A stretch of 64,000 nucleotides of DNA from contig CAMGYJ010000002.1 of NCBI GenBank assembly GCA_946122785.1, forward strand, positions 19,070,492 to 19,134,491, in the 5' to 3' direction. Source of the DNA: Linum tenue. Lineage: Eukaryota; Streptophyta; Magnoliopsida; Malpighiales; Linaceae. The position numbers were made by a program, and so were the translations under genes. This document shows, one piece after another, positions 1 to 11,036 of the stretch. Under the pieces are notes generated by a model that saw only the letters and a program-made list of their open reading frames with translations, was not told the origin of the DNA and made no database searches. Position 1 is the first letter of the stretch. Every line of letters begins with the position of its first letter.

Positions 1-400
1 ACATGGCACACTCGATGTCTCATCTTCTTCATCTCCACCTTGATCCCCACTAATCTCAGCATGTATCTCAGCACCCCAACAATAAGGGGTTTGTGCCATA
101 AAATCGTAAAGCACATTCAAACTATCATCATACACAATAGGCATCACATAATGAAACACCATTCTGTCATTCTGGAAGACAGTAAGTGAAACTTGTGATT
201 ATATCACTATCTTGTACTGCTTCATCTTTATGCCGTATTCTCATAATTAGATTATCATAAAATTGGTGATATGTCACCATGGATGGAACTGTCAATTGAA
301 AACTTCTACCACCAACAAAATGGACTCCCAAATTGTCCTCTACTTTCTCCGATTTCCACCGAACGACTAGTTCAAATATTCTAAAATCACTACATAACAA
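1..400 (-). pseudogene. MULE transposase N-terminal relic
   Basis: Read on the minus strand, this stretch gives a peptide with a beta-strand pattern (VVRW near its start, FVGG, then an F-rich helix) that resembles the N-terminal domain of plant MuDR-type transposases, followed in a shifted frame by an acidic tail containing ISGDQGGDEEDE. The frame breaks near 165-175, where a stop follows CLPE while the next frame continues sensibly. The piece is cut by the window edge, so it is either the end of a longer degraded element or an isolated fragment. Family assignment is by eye only, and no DDE catalytic region is visible. Confidence 0.4.
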
Positions 401-1134
401 ACAAATTCACTTATTACTAGTAAACAAAATAATAATAGCATTTTAAGAATATAGTTTTAAAAATAAATGTGTCTCTTCCCTATTAGCCATCTTTGTGGTA
501 ACCGGCAGAACTCCTCTCGTTTAACTTCGCAACAACTGGTTTTTCTAGCAACTGAAAGGAAAGAGCACATTATATGGTGCTGGAGTGGGTGGGCAAGGTA
601 GCGAATTCGCCCTAGACTGGAGCGGTTCCACTGGTCAATTATTTTGGGAATCTTCTCAGACTGCACCACCAAACATGCCTCAGACTCGAGCGGGTTCGCT
701 TATTTCTTCCACAAACGAAACTAAAAAAAAGAAAGAGAGTTTGCTGGTGACTCAGGCAGGTCCGCCCATTTCATATTAAAAAGTTTAAAAAGCGGCTCAG
801 CCTGATAATAAACTGCCATATTGATGGTAAATAAATAACAAACAATATTTTGAGGATAAACCCTTATTACGGTGCCCTAGAAATCAAATTGTATTAATAT
901 ATATTTTTAGATATTTTTATTGTTTTCTTTTTGGATTTATCATTAAATTCCTTGGACATCCGATAAAATTTTCCATCTGATTAAAATAAAGTAATACATG
1001 CAAAAGATTGATTAATACGTAGTAAAAGTCTTCTGAAGCATACAAAATAGTACTAGTTATTCCAAAAAAATATTAATTAGCATACCATAAACATTAGAAT
1101 ACATGCCATAAGCAGAGAAATGCATGCTATAAGA
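401..1134. other. AT-rich intergenic DNA
   Basis: I see no convincing coding region, RNA gene or element end here. Base composition is strongly AT-rich from about 780 onward. Confidence 0.6.
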
Positions 1135-1563
1135 GGTCGTTTGGTTTTGGTGATAGTTAAATAGATGGATTGTTATCAATGCATGTATAATAATTTACAT
1201 GTATATAAAAAAATTGATGTATTGTAGTTTACATCGTTTGGTTTCTGTAATAGTAACTCTAGTATTAAAATAAGATATATTGCTTTTTAGGTGAAATGTC
1301 ACTTTTACCCTTTGTTTTTAATATAAAAAAGCAAAACACATAAAAAGGTAGGGACATAGTTGGAAGTAGAAAACACTCTAACAATCTCAAACAAAAAATC
1401 TCACAAAAAACTTAAGATATTACTATCACTCATTTTGAGTGATAGTTTCCATCACATCAAGCAAACAATACATGTATAGTTTGTGTAGAAAATTCAAAAA
1501 AAAAAAAAAACAATGTATTGTGGACAATACATGCATCGTAACTATCTCAACCAAACAATCACC
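1135..1563. repeat. Candidate MITE with imperfect terminal inverted repeats
   Basis: The left end (GGTCGTTTGGTTTTGGTGAT) and the reverse complement of the right end (GGTGATTGTTTGGTTGAGAT) align with small gaps and share GTTTGGTT and GATAGTT. The interior is AT-rich and non-coding, with an internal pair of inverted words around TACATG and CATGTA. I could not find a clear target-site duplication, so the borders and family are uncertain. Confidence 0.35.
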
Positions 1564-1918
1564 AATTGTGTACAAGAATGTATATAAGAAACTAAAAATG
1601 CGTACAATTGTTGCTTGAGTGCATGCGAGTAGGCATTAACAACCAAATGCGTAGTAGTATCGAATTAAGTGATTTATTTTTTTACTAAAAATTAAATATA
1701 AGTGAATCTCTCATATTGCAAATAATAATTAATAGGATTTTAAGCATAAATATCTAAAACTAGCATGGGCCCCGGCCATTTGGCCGGAGGAAGGTGAGGT
1801 ATGAAATTTGATAATGTAATGGGGTGTATAGCTTATTGTTGTATAGTTTTTTTTGGGAAACACGTGATAAAAATAGTGAATTTTAGTAGGAAAGAGACAT
1901 GAATGATGCAACGAATCA
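1564..1918. other. AT-rich intergenic DNA
   Basis: I see nothing beyond AT-rich sequence and a short GGCC-rich patch near 1768-1790. Confidence 0.5.
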
Positions 1919-2808
1919 AAAATTAGCCTTATTAACCAAAATCAAGTACCTATTACCTTGTGAAACAATATTATTTCTGGTAATATGATGAGGTGGAGTA
2001 AGTTTTATAGAAACCGAATTCCAGAAAATCGAATAAAAAATTGCTTATTCCTCCGGTTTTCGGGAAATGAGCATCTCACAATCGTTGCTAGCTTTTACTC
2101 GGCCCGTTGGCCGATTAATTTGCTTTATAAAATTTTCATCTTTTCATCATTGTGCTTTATGGTTTTTTGCCAAGCCATGATAAAATCTAAAGAAATCAAG
2201 AATGAACAACACAATTTGGGATATGAACCACCGTTCCTGTATCCCTAGAAAATGGTGGTAAACACGGACTCACCTGCCAAACTGGTTTGGATTGAGATTT
2301 TTATCGGGTATCAAGGAACCATGTGATTATAAATTAGACTTGATCAAAACAGGCCAAAACTTGAAAATCAGCCTTATGAACCAAAATCAAGTACCTGTTA
2401 CCTTGTGAAACAATATTGTTTCTGGTAATATGATGAGGTGGAGTAAGTTTTATAGAAACCGAATTCCAGAAAATCGAATAAAAAATTGCCTATCCCGCCG
2501 GTTTTCGGGAAATGAGCATCTCACAATCGTTGCTAGCTTTTACTCGGCCCGTTGGCCGATTAATTTGCTTTATAAAATTTTCATCTTTTCATCATTGTGC
2601 TTTCTGGTTTTTTGCCAAGCCATGATAAAATCTAAAGAAATCAAGAATGAACAACACAATTTGGGATATGAACCACTGTTCCTGTATCCCTAGAAAATGG
2701 TGGTAAACACGGACTCACCTGCCAAACTGGTTTGGATTGAGATTTTTATCGAGTATCAAGGAACCATGTGATTATAAATTAGACTTGATCAAAACAGGCC
2801 AAAACTTG
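1919..2808 (+). repeat. Tandem duplication of a 445-bp unit
   Basis: Two adjacent copies, 1919-2363 and 2364-2808, match almost base for base with only scattered substitutions. Each copy keeps the same open 87-codon ATG frame (1985-2248 and 2430-2693, starting MMRWSKFYRN), differing at a few residues. The frame has no domain I recognise. Its preservation is expected from a recent duplication and is not by itself evidence of a protein. Confidence 0.9.
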
Positions 2809-3654
2809 AATTTCAGCATGTTCGACCGTCTCATGCCAAACTCTAATTATTCTTTACTTTTAAACTTTCTATTTGAAAATAAAAAATAATGAAAGAAAAG
2901 AGATGACTGCAATTCGCCATTTGCACATCACTGATTCGGGAATAAAAATATAGAATTTGGAAGGAAACTGAAAATGTTTAGGATCGTTTTAATGGTAAAA
3001 ATAACCAAATAGATCTTTCTGTTTAGTTTTTTACTAACAAATACCATGATTCCCTACAATATACATTATCATTTAATCATTATGATATCAAATAATTACA
3101 TAATATATATTTGAAATGATAAAAATTGGACTAATTGGGTTGGTCGAGGTTGAACCATTGAATAACTTTAAAATTATTATATTTTAGCCACTTAGATATA
3201 AAATAATAGCATAATATATATTATGCTAGAGAAAATAGCTTGTTTTAGAATGGCAAACTCATGATGTTCATTTGTTTTACTTGATGGGCAAATCCCGTGT
3301 AGGTCAGGTCCATTCAACTCTTTTGTTTTATGATTAACGGTTAGTCCATGCATTAGTTTATTGTTAATTTTTTTTTTATTTTTAGCAATAAAAAGGAGTA
3401 TTGTTTTTGCCTTTTCATATATATTTTACCACCACGGAGAAATAAAAGGACTTAAAGGAAAAAAATTGACACTTCTGGGTCCGTTTAAATTCGCATGTGT
3501 ACGGTAAGTTTGCTCGTTCCACAGAGGGAAAAAAATTTGACACTCCCTATTCTACCCTTCCTACAAATGTTCATGGAGTAGGGAATTTGAAATGGAGGAA
3601 AGGTTTTTTCTCTCTGTGATTATATGTTTTTAATTTAAAAAGATACAACAAATG

Positions 3655-3720
3655 TACTTAGTGTGATTGGTTATGATCTTTGCTTTTCTTTAAAGGGGTC
3701 ATGGTTCAAATCCTAGTAAG
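3655..3720 (+). repeat. SINE-like pol III promoter pair
   Basis: A box-like TAGTGTGATTGG at 3659-3670 and a B box-like GGTTCAAATCC at 3703-3713 have the order and spacing of a tRNA-derived promoter. The same arrangement occurs on the minus strand at 19625-19690. No cloverleaf is evident, so a SINE relic is more likely than a tRNA gene. Confidence 0.35.
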
Positions 3721-4079
3721 TGTCTTTTTAATGAATAAAAAAAAGTAATTGTGAAGATCAAAATGTCCTTCCTACTTTCACTCTAGATGCAGAAAATTTG
3801 AAATGGGTTAATTCATTTAAATAATAGAATATTGATTTTTTTTCTAGAGAAAATGATAGGATATTGATTAACTATAAGTAAAAAGATAGACCTCTTCGAC
3901 TCTTCCATTATATTAATCTAAATGATCTGATTTAATATTTAAATTTTTTTTATTTTCCATTTTGATACTTAATTTTTTATTACTATTCAAGAACCTCAAC
4001 CCCACGTGCCATTTTGTGGCATCAAGTCTACTAAACCTGGGAGTACCTGCATCAACAACATTTTCAAGGCTTAGCACCC

Positions 4080-4215
4080 GATATTGGGGGAGAATTCATC
4101 TTTAGCACTCGCAGTGCCTCCGGGAACCAAGTGGTGTAGCGGGGTTCGAACCTGAGACCTCACACATCTCAAACCCGAAAGATCACACTCCCGACAAACT
4201 CGATTGTGTTACCTT
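4080..4215 (-). repeat. tRNA-like repeat with B box
   Basis: Read on the minus strand there is a GGTTCGAACCCC B-box core, preceded by GGTCTCA and a weak A box-like region near 4190-4210. This suggests a degraded tRNA-derived repeat. No complete tRNA fold was found. Confidence 0.25.
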
Positions 4216-4299
4216 TGGCCTTAATTTTTTTAATGAAACATATCATTGTAAAATTATGTTTTGGCACCTATATTTTTTATTATGATATTTAAGCACCTA

Positions 4300-4641
4300 A
4301 GATTTTCAAATTTGGATATTGTTCCAATATATGTCATTTGGATCCATAGTCTAGTCCAATGTGGGCAATGCGTTGGTCCATACCGGACCACATCGAACCA
4401 AATTGATATTTGGACCAGACCAGACCGAATCGACTATAATATGGTCCGGTTCTTGGTCCTATGAATTTTAAAAATATTGAAGAAAAATGGACAAAATTTA
4501 TATTTGGATCGGACCAACTGGACCAAAGCGGTCCGAATGCACTATTGGTCCGGTCCTTGGTCCTAAGATATCTTTCACTATTGGACCGCAATTCTCCTGA
4601 GTTTGGTCCGATCCTGTTCGGATCGGATCGATGCCCACCCC
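4300..4641. repeat. GGACC-rich repeat ending in hAT-like terminus
   Basis: The words GGTCC, GGACC and GGACCGG recur many times. The right edge, read in reverse, begins CAGGGGTGGGCATCGATCC, a typical end of plant hAT-type non-autonomous elements. A matching left terminus was not found, so the element is probably truncated. Confidence 0.35.
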
Positions 4642-5860
4642 TGAATCCACCAATCCATTTGATTCATGGATGTGCTTGGCCTGCGAACTTCCTGTGCTTT
4701 TTTTTTGTATAACATCCAAAATCTTATGTGTTCGACGAAGGGAAAATTTGTGTCATGCACATGAATTTGGCGGCCTATTCTATACTTATCAATGTTGTCA
4801 AACCGGTTTAAGTCATTGAGCTGATTAATCAAGTGATTTGAGATTCAAAGATTTGATCGGGGTCTAATCTGTTTAAGTCGTTTTGTACAATTTCTAAATA
4901 TATATATACAAATAAGATAGTAACTTAAAAATTTAGTAACTTAAATAAAATTTATCTATCTATTAGCCACCATACCATACCAACATGTCACCATTTTTCA
5001 ACAAGCAAGGTTGTATATTATGGGAGAACATGATTAAAAAAAATACACGGTTGATACAATATTAAACTTAATTATTTCTTTGATAATGAAATCCATTATT
5101 TCAGCAGTCACATTTTGCCACAAACATGAGCATACGTGAACTTATCAGCAATACATAATGTACAGAAGCAGCCAGATACCATGCATTCAATGGCAGAGAA
5201 ATACAGAAACACCATTCAAGTCCAAGCAAGCAGATCCTGCCATGAATCCTGAACCTCATGGCCCCATTTAGATTTATTTCATGTCGGCTTTGTTCAAATG
5301 GGAGACCATTCCATCAAAATGGTCTCCACCCACTTAATAAAACAGAAGAAGCAGTTGAATGAATCTAAGTATAAAATTAGCCTTTAGCGTGCAGTGAAGT
5401 TGGAAGTAACCGTATCATTGTGCATCATTAGTTCATTACCCTGCCTGATGCCTCTCTCTCACATCTCCAGACAGCCCAAAGTGGGATCATCATCATTACT
5501 CTTTTCCTGTCTCTCATAATTCATCATTGTCAACACAAATTTTTTGTTTGTTGTGAATAGAAGTCATGAAAAGAGAGCTGTGGAAGTGGGCAATTGTAGT
5601 AGATTGAGTTTAGCTGCTTGCTTGCGGATATGTTTGGGATTGAGAGTTGTGTGTCTGCTGATGGGTTTCATTCATGGACCCATGTGGAGCTCCATTCCCC
5701 CCTGAGCTTTGAGATTTGCCCTCACTGTTGGTTGGTTGGTTAAATTAGTTTCTTTTGACGGTTTCAAGAGAATCAATCAGCAGAAGGAAAGAAAACCCCA
5801 TTTTCTAATCTGGGATTTGGGAGCTCCTAGGCAGAGAGGAAGAGTGGTCACTCACTTACT

Positions 5861-6164
5861 GTGAAACTGTGAGTGATTCCACCAACTCCAAGAAAGAAAA
5901 GCTCATTACTTTTGTTCTTGAACCCCCCCAACTTGATTCCTCTGCTCATCTTCCTTAATTGTGTGGATTATCCCTCCCTCCAGCTCTCTGAAAGTTTGAA
6001 CCTTTTTTTCACTCTTCTTCATTGCTTTTGCTTTTTCCCTTGCCTCTTTGTTTCCCTCCCAACTTTGGTTCATAGAAAGGAAAGAGCTGGGTTGGAGCTT
6101 TTCGCTGGATCTGCCCTTCCTGTCTCCAATCCATTTTCTCAAAGCTATTTCTGGTCTTTGTGAA
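5861..6164 (+). promoter_or_regulatory. Probable 5' leader of the acidic membrane protein gene
   Basis: This pyrimidine-rich tract (many CTTCTT and CCTCC words) lies immediately before the ATG at 6165. The open frame continues upstream to a TTG codon at 6048 without an ATG, so the region is read as 5' UTR. No TATA box is clear. Confidence 0.4.
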
Positions 6165-7007
6165 ATGGATAAACCATTACGAGCTTGGACTGCTCAAACA
6201 TGCCATTCCTTCATCAACTTTCTCGAACCCTCATCTTTGTTTTACATTGCACTGCTGTCTTCTCTAGCTGCTACTATGATCCTATGGTATGGCTTCTCTC
6301 CTATCCTCGTCTCAATCCCAGTCCTGCTTCTCTCCACCATCTTCATTTCATCAATATTCTCAAAGAGGAAAGTTGTCACTGCTGCTGCTGTTGAAGAAGA
6401 AGAAGAAGAAGAAGAAGAAGAAGAAGAAGAAGAAGAAGAAGAAGAAGCTAAGGAGAGACCGAGTGAGGGTTCGGAAACTATGGTTGCTGCTGTTGTTCCG
6501 GAGTTGTGTGTGGCAGAGAAGACTGACAATGAAGCTTGTGAGTTGCATGAGTATCAAGTGGATTCGACGGAGTTCCCATCAGATGATGAAAGCAGTAGCG
6601 ATGACTCTTTAAGGAGTGAGATTTTTGAACTCAAATGGATGAAGCCCTTCAACAACAATGTTGGTCAAAGCTTAGCATTCTGTGAAAGCTCTGCTTCTGA
6701 TTACGATGAACTGGAAGATGATGATGATCTCATTGAGATAAGTCTTCCTCCAAATGAGAGCTCTGTTTATGTCGATGAAGTGTCATCCATAGGAATGCTG
6801 TCGTGGGGAAAGTCGGGGTTCTCGAATGAATTCGTCATTAGAGAAGAAGAAGAAGAAGAAGAAGAAGAAGAAGAAGAAGAAGAAGAAGAAGAAGGGATGA
6901 TGGAGGTGGTGGAAGAGATTGATGAGGTGAATGAAGAAGATAACTTGATTGAGATTGACCTCTCAATTGGGTCCATAAAGTTTCCCAGCTTTGACATGGA
7001 AGGCTGA
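6165..7007 (+). CDS. Acidic two-helix membrane protein, poly-Glu
   Basis: This intronless frame of 280 residues starts at the first ATG (MDKPLRAWTA). Two hydrophobic stretches, residues about 22-44 and 45-66, predict a membrane hairpin near the N-terminus, followed by a basic SKRK. The rest is very acidic: a poly-Glu run (about residues 77-94) encoded by (GAA)n, a Ser/Asp-rich middle (SDDESSSDDS), a second poly-Glu run encoded by a second (GAA)n tract, and a C-terminus with repeated acidic-hydrophobic words (LIEISLP, LIEIDLS). I do not recognise the family beyond a plant-type membrane protein of unknown function. The intact frame through two microsatellites, both keeping phase, supports a real gene. 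The opposite-strand frames over the repeats are artefacts. Confidence 0.8.
   Translation: MDKPLRAWTAQTCHSFINFLEPSSLFYIALLSSLAATMILWYGFSPILVSIPVLLLSTIFISSIFSKRKVVTAAAVEEEEEEEEEEEEEEEEEEAKERPSEGSETMVAAVVPELCVAEKTDNEACELHEYQVDSTEFPSDDESSSDDSLRSEIFELKWMKPFNNNVGQSLAFCESSASDYDELEDDDDLIEISLPPNESSVYVDEVSSIGMLSWGKSGFSNEFVIREEEEEEEEEEEEEEEEEGMMEVVEEIDEVNEEDNLIEIDLSIGSIKFPSFDMEG
6393..6447 (+). repeat. (GAA)n coding microsatellite 1
   Basis: An uninterrupted GAA run in the Glu frame of the acidic membrane protein gene. It encodes the first poly-Glu tract and is probably length-variable between individuals. Confidence 0.95.
6843..6894 (+). repeat. (GAA)n coding microsatellite 2
   Basis: A second uninterrupted GAA run in the same gene and same phase. 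It encodes the second poly-Glu tract. Confidence 0.95.
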
Positions 7008-7507
7008 TATGTGACAAGAAGTTAATGGAATGCAAGTTGTGGGTTCTTCCTTTCATGTGGAAGATGTTGAAATAGCCAAGGCTTTAAGCTGTCCTGCTGT
7101 TTTTCTCTCTTTCAAGTGCTTGTATTCTGAATCTCCAGCAATTTTGATTTAGCTCAGAAGAAGAAAAAAAAACTACACAGAGATCATCTGTGGTGTGGTT
7201 CACCTTTGAATCCCCAATCTCAGAACCACATTCTTTAATACTGAAAGAGGGTCCAACATTCCATTCATTACCATGGAAACAGCTTGAATTACTTTCAAAT
7301 AATTCCATCATCAGCAAGCAATCACCCTCCAATAGAGTGGCAGTGTCAAGCTCACACAACTGTCATTACATATCCAAATGAATCCTGCTGCCTGCACCGT
7401 CTCAATAAGTTAATGACTAAGAACATTAGACCAAGCTTTCAAGCTTCCAGCCTCTGCGAAAAGCTCCGAAATAGACCTGAGAACCTCAGCTGATTCCCAA
7501 GAACTCT
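7008..7507. other. 3' UTR and intergenic spacer
   Basis: Downstream of the acidic membrane protein gene there is presumably its 3' UTR, then the 3' UTR side of the minus-strand pseudogene that ends at 7508. No other gene is visible. Confidence 0.5.
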
Positions 7508-7717
7508 ATTACTCTAAGCCAGCTGCAGTTGGTATCAAACCATGCTCGGATAGATACTGATCATTGCAGAATTTACTCAAAATGTCTCATCCCAATGTCA
7601 CAAAGAAAGGTTACAATGGTGTGACCAGGGTCAAGCGACTGAGCCACTTTAACAGCACCAACACAGTTCATGGCTGACGAGCTCCCAACTAATAGACCGT
7701 CGTTCTTCAGAAGAAAC
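7508..7717 (-). pseudogene. Cysteine synthase-like last exon, frameshifted
   Basis: The minus strand, after an acceptor (CTTGTAG just right of 7717), encodes FLLKNDGLLVGSSSAMN and then a segment with PGHTIVTFLCD. These match the C-terminal part of plant PLP-dependent cysteine synthase/cystathionine beta-synthase-like enzymes, including the Gly/Ser-rich phosphate-binding loop. Reading fails in a T run (A run at 7579-7582 on the plus strand), where one extra base shifts GMRH into a stop. The other frame then continues SKFCNDQYLSEHG to a proper end at 7508-7510. This is the 3' end of the gene whose upstream exons lie at 12643-13256. The two parts were separated by the LTR element between them. 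Confidence 0.8.
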
Positions 7718-7824
7718 CTACAAGATCGATCATGTTTGACACGAATGACAATTTAGTCCCCCAGCAAACAAGTATAGCTGAACTTTCAGAGAATAACGAA
7801 AAAATATAGAAAGCACTAACCTTG

Positions 7825-9009
7825 TGTTTCCTCGGCGAAACCAAATACCACCGCCGGTGCCGAATTTGTTTCCGGCAATGTTGATTCGATGTTTCGCGGT
7901 GAAAACCCTTGCGGTGCTGTTTGATCGGAAGCACCGCTGATTGCTGAAATCGACGTGACCGTCAAATATCCACTGTCGGGCGATGTTGATCTGATCGGTG
8001 CAACTGACTTCTGAAAACGATGACGATCGTCAAATATCCACCGCTGTGCGATGTTGATTTGATCGATGCACTTCTGAATGGTGAAATCAACGTGACCGTC
8101 AAATATCCACCGCGGGGCGATGTTGATCTGATCGATGCACCTCTGACTTCTAACCAACGCGACCGTTACTACGGTTCGCACCTCTTCAAACTACGTTCGA
8201 ACGAGGGTGTTTGAGTTTTGAGGAATCTACGCTACTGCTACTCCTATAGAGATTCCTGTGGAGAGCTCCACGACTACGACTAAGACTACAACTATGGAGA
8301 TCCTTCCTGGAAGGAGAGCTCCGCGAAGGAGTTACAGAGAAAAGGTAAAGTTTGAGCAGAGTTGATCTGTGTTGATTTTTTGGGCCTCCTTTCTCTCTCC
8401 TTGCTCCACTGCTTTTATTCGAAAAACTGCTTCGTAGTCTTCACGCTCGGTGGAACCGCTTCCTCAACTGCTCCGTTGTGAAATCCCACGTGTCTCAACC
8501 GCTTCGCTCCTCAAACTGCTTCGCGTGAACTTTACGTGAGTTGTTTTCATGATCCCGCGATGTCGTTTTCTTTCCCAACCAGCTCCGTTTGTTTTTTTCT
8601 TCCGCGACACTGTTTATTATTAAACACTGTCGTTTGCTAGTATAGCAGTACCGTTGGGCTTCCTCGCGGTACCGTTTTTAATTCCGCGGCACCGTTTTAG
8701 CTCTCCGCGGTGCCGCTTATCCCTATCTAACAAGGAATATAAATAATAATTAAATAATCAAAACTCCTCCTCCAACCTTCATTAAACGCGCGACCCTTTT
8801 TTATTTTCGGCCAGCGGTGTCGTTTCCGGTGTTGCGGTACCGCTGAGCTTCCTTGCGGTACCGTTTTTCTGTTTCGCGGTATCGTTTTAACTTCCCGCGA
8901 TACCGCTCGACTCCAAACGACACCATTTTTTACCCGCGGTATCGAATTAAATGCCGAGACTAATTAATGCGGCATTTAATTTCGGTCAAATTAATTTTGG
9001 GTGTCAACA
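7825..9009 (-). repeat. 3' LTR of the non-autonomous element
   Basis: This 1185-bp LTR is nearly identical to the copy at 11458-12642 and has the same length. It carries many copies of the palindromic word GCGGTACCGC and its variants and an AATAAAAG TATA-like word near 8410-8417 on the minus strand. Confidence 0.95.
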
Positions 9010-9930
9010 AATGCCCCCCACAATTTGGTTTATAAGAATTATGAACCAAATTGTTGACCAAATAGTATAACACCTAAAATATTTGGCTCAAAATGTTTAA
9101 ACGAAATAAACACGTAGGCCAAAGTTAGCAATGAAGTCTTTAATTACCAATTATATAACCCTTATGCATGGCCAAATGATTTTGGCCACCAGCATTGCGG
9201 CTAATTGCAACAACGCGGCCAAACTCATCCTTTTTTTTTTCTACCAGCACTGCAAGCATTAATTAATAATAATAATAATTATTTTTTTTATTTACTAAAT
9301 GCGGCCGGTTGTGCAGCCCTGTTCCGCGTCCAAACAGCCCTGGTTTTGATTTTTGATTTTTGATTTTTTTCCGGCTATCATTACTCTCCACCAAGGCTGC
9401 ATCTAAAAAAAACTTTTTTTTTTCTTCAGGGCTGTTGAAACAGCGGCAGCGCTGTGAAGCTTTTATTTTTTTATTTTGTTTTTTCCTCCACCAGCGCTGC
9501 AAGCATTATTTAATTACTATTTTTTTTATATCAGGGCTGTTACGGGCAGCGCTGCATGCAATTTTTTTTTTTTATAATTCTCCTCTAGCAGCGCTGCATG
9601 CCGCCATGCACTACTTTTTTTTTTTATTATCATAGCTGTTTGTTTTCCGCAACAGCCGCAGGGCTGAGGGACTCTTTTTTTTTTTCTTCGCCAGAGTTGT
9701 TTCGGCGGCAGAGCTAATTTTTTTTTTTTACAGCATTGTGTATCTTTCCCTATCTTCCAACGATGTTGAGAAAAGAGAATAACACCGCTTGTTATTTTGA
9801 ACTATTGCCAACGATATTGTTGCTTCTTCTTAGCAATGCCGCTTGATCATATTATATAATATTTTCTCTATAACATATTAGGTGGCCTAATTTAGCCACG
9901 TTATTTATTAACAGTTAAATAAGAAACAAA
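9010..9930 (-). other. 3' internal non-coding region with polypurine tract
   Basis: On the minus strand, a purine-rich stretch (TTGTGGGGGGCATT, 9010-9023) abuts the 3' LTR and is the likely second-strand primer. Farther in, 9190-9740 alternates long poly-A/T runs with recurring words such as CAGCGCTGC and GCATGGCGGCATGCA. Similar words recur in the 3' non-coding part of the Tat-type element near 59460-59600. No protein is supported. Confidence 0.7.
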
Positions 9931-11010
9931 CTAGACTTTGGCATAAACCATCATGCCAAAAGTCCACACCCACTGCCAACTCCATCGATCAAACCAAACA
10001 AGCCATCCGTAAAGTCCATGATTCATCACAGCTGGCTTCACACGAGTTGGTTTTGATGTTTTGGAATCAATGTTGGCTTGCAAATCCCTAGTTCGTCTAG
10101 CTCGAACATCTTTGTTCGAAACTCCATGATCCTGATTTGGCCTAATCTTAGCTTCGCGGAATGGAAAACCATAAGCATTCTTGGCTCTAGACAGGACATT
10201 CTCGTTTTTTGGCACCTTTGTCTTGCCAATTCGACCATGCGACATCGCTTGCCTAGACTGGTCTAGTTTTGTTAGCTTCGCACTCTCACCATGTTGTTGG
10301 TAGTATGAGCGCCGAGACTTTTCATCAACAGGTACGTTGGTATTTTGCTTATCACGAACATGACTTTCGCACCTATCACACAACAACGTTGCCCCTTTTA
10401 AAATTCCACGTGAGTTTGGAGTTTGTTTGGCATTGGCCTTGCCCCCCAGACCACCACTCATGGATTTGTTCCCAACCAGCATTGGTGTGGCAACCCCATG
10501 TCGGGTTTGATCGAACTTGCCCCCCTCTCTACTCAGTGGAGGTTTTGGGGACAATTTACATAGAAGATTCTGTTGATTCATGCCAACTTTGGTGGCATTG
10601 GGTTTTTTCACGTGGCTACCACCCCCACACTGCAAAGTTTTTGCTGCCATCCTTGTTTGAATTTTCCTAGAATAGGACATATTTGGCAAACTTATTTGCC
10701 ACTTGCGATGTTGTTTTTCCATCAACCGACCATGCGGTGGGATCTCATGCCCCCCTAGCGGCTTAGATTGAACACCATTGCGATGTTGCTTAGACAACCC
10801 ATCATACGTGAGCTTGCTATGCTCGACGCGATTGTAACCAGGTTCTCGACCCTGGTTCTTGTTTTCAATCTTAATAGAAGTAAGTCGATACTGACTTCTT
10901 TGTAGTGGCTTTTGCAAGCCACTTCCAATTGGTGTGTCCTTTAAAACAACGTTGTTCACAGGAAAGAACACATTGGATTCACTCACTTCTGGCAACAATG
11001 TTGTAGCCAT
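9931..11010 (-). CDS. Basic protein of the non-autonomous element
   Basis: This 359-codon frame starts MATTLLPEVS. It is rich in Lys, Arg, Asn and Gln, has few hydrophobic segments until a Trp-rich C-terminus (WLVWFDRWSW), and contains one CDRC pair but no complete zinc knuckle. The segment RDLQANID near the end weakly recalls RIANLQANVN in the gag C-terminal region of the Tat-type element, so a rearranged gag remnant is possible. I do not recognise a known domain. The frame lies just downstream of the shorter gag-like frame, in another reading frame. Confidence 0.5.
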   Translation of the reverse strand: MATTLLPEVSESNVFFPVNNVVLKDTPIGSGLQKPLQRSQYRLTSIKIENKNQGREPGYNRVEHSKLTYDGLSKQHRNGVQSKPLGGHEIPPHGRLMEKQHRKWQISLPNMSYSRKIQTRMAAKTLQCGGGSHVKKPNATKVGMNQQNLLCKLSPKPPLSREGGKFDQTRHGVATPMLVGNKSMSGGLGGKANAKQTPNSRGILKGATLLCDRCESHVRDKQNTNVPVDEKSRRSYYQQHGESAKLTKLDQSRQAMSHGRIGKTKVPKNENVLSRAKNAYGFPFREAKIRPNQDHGVSNKDVRARRTRDLQANIDSKTSKPTRVKPAVMNHGLYGWLVWFDRWSWQWVWTFGMMVYAKV

Positions 11011-11036
11011 CGATGATGGAGTTTGGTTGACATTAG

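Larger units (their letters stand above)
2809..5860. other. Intergenic region with scattered repeat fragments
   Basis: No gene is supported. The stretch is AT-rich and holds three small repeat-like pieces listed separately (3655-3720, 4080-4215, 4300-4641). The last kilobase has CT-rich patches leading into the gene at 6165 and may include its promoter. Confidence 0.5.

Noticed and set aside
600..620. GAATTCGCCCTAG resembling a cloning-vector junction
   Set aside because: The match is short, the last base differs from the common vector sequence and flanking DNA is ordinary plant sequence. Chance is sufficient.
6242..6557. Minus-strand open frames of poly-Ser and poly-Phe over the GAA tract
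   Set aside because: They arise only from translating the complement of (GAA)n and have no other features.
7700..8200. Open frames across the LTR border with alternating CIDQINIAPRWIFD peptides
   Set aside because: These repeats reflect GATGTTGATCTGATCGATGC-type LTR sequence translated on the minus strand. The same peptides appear at the other LTR and have no gene context.
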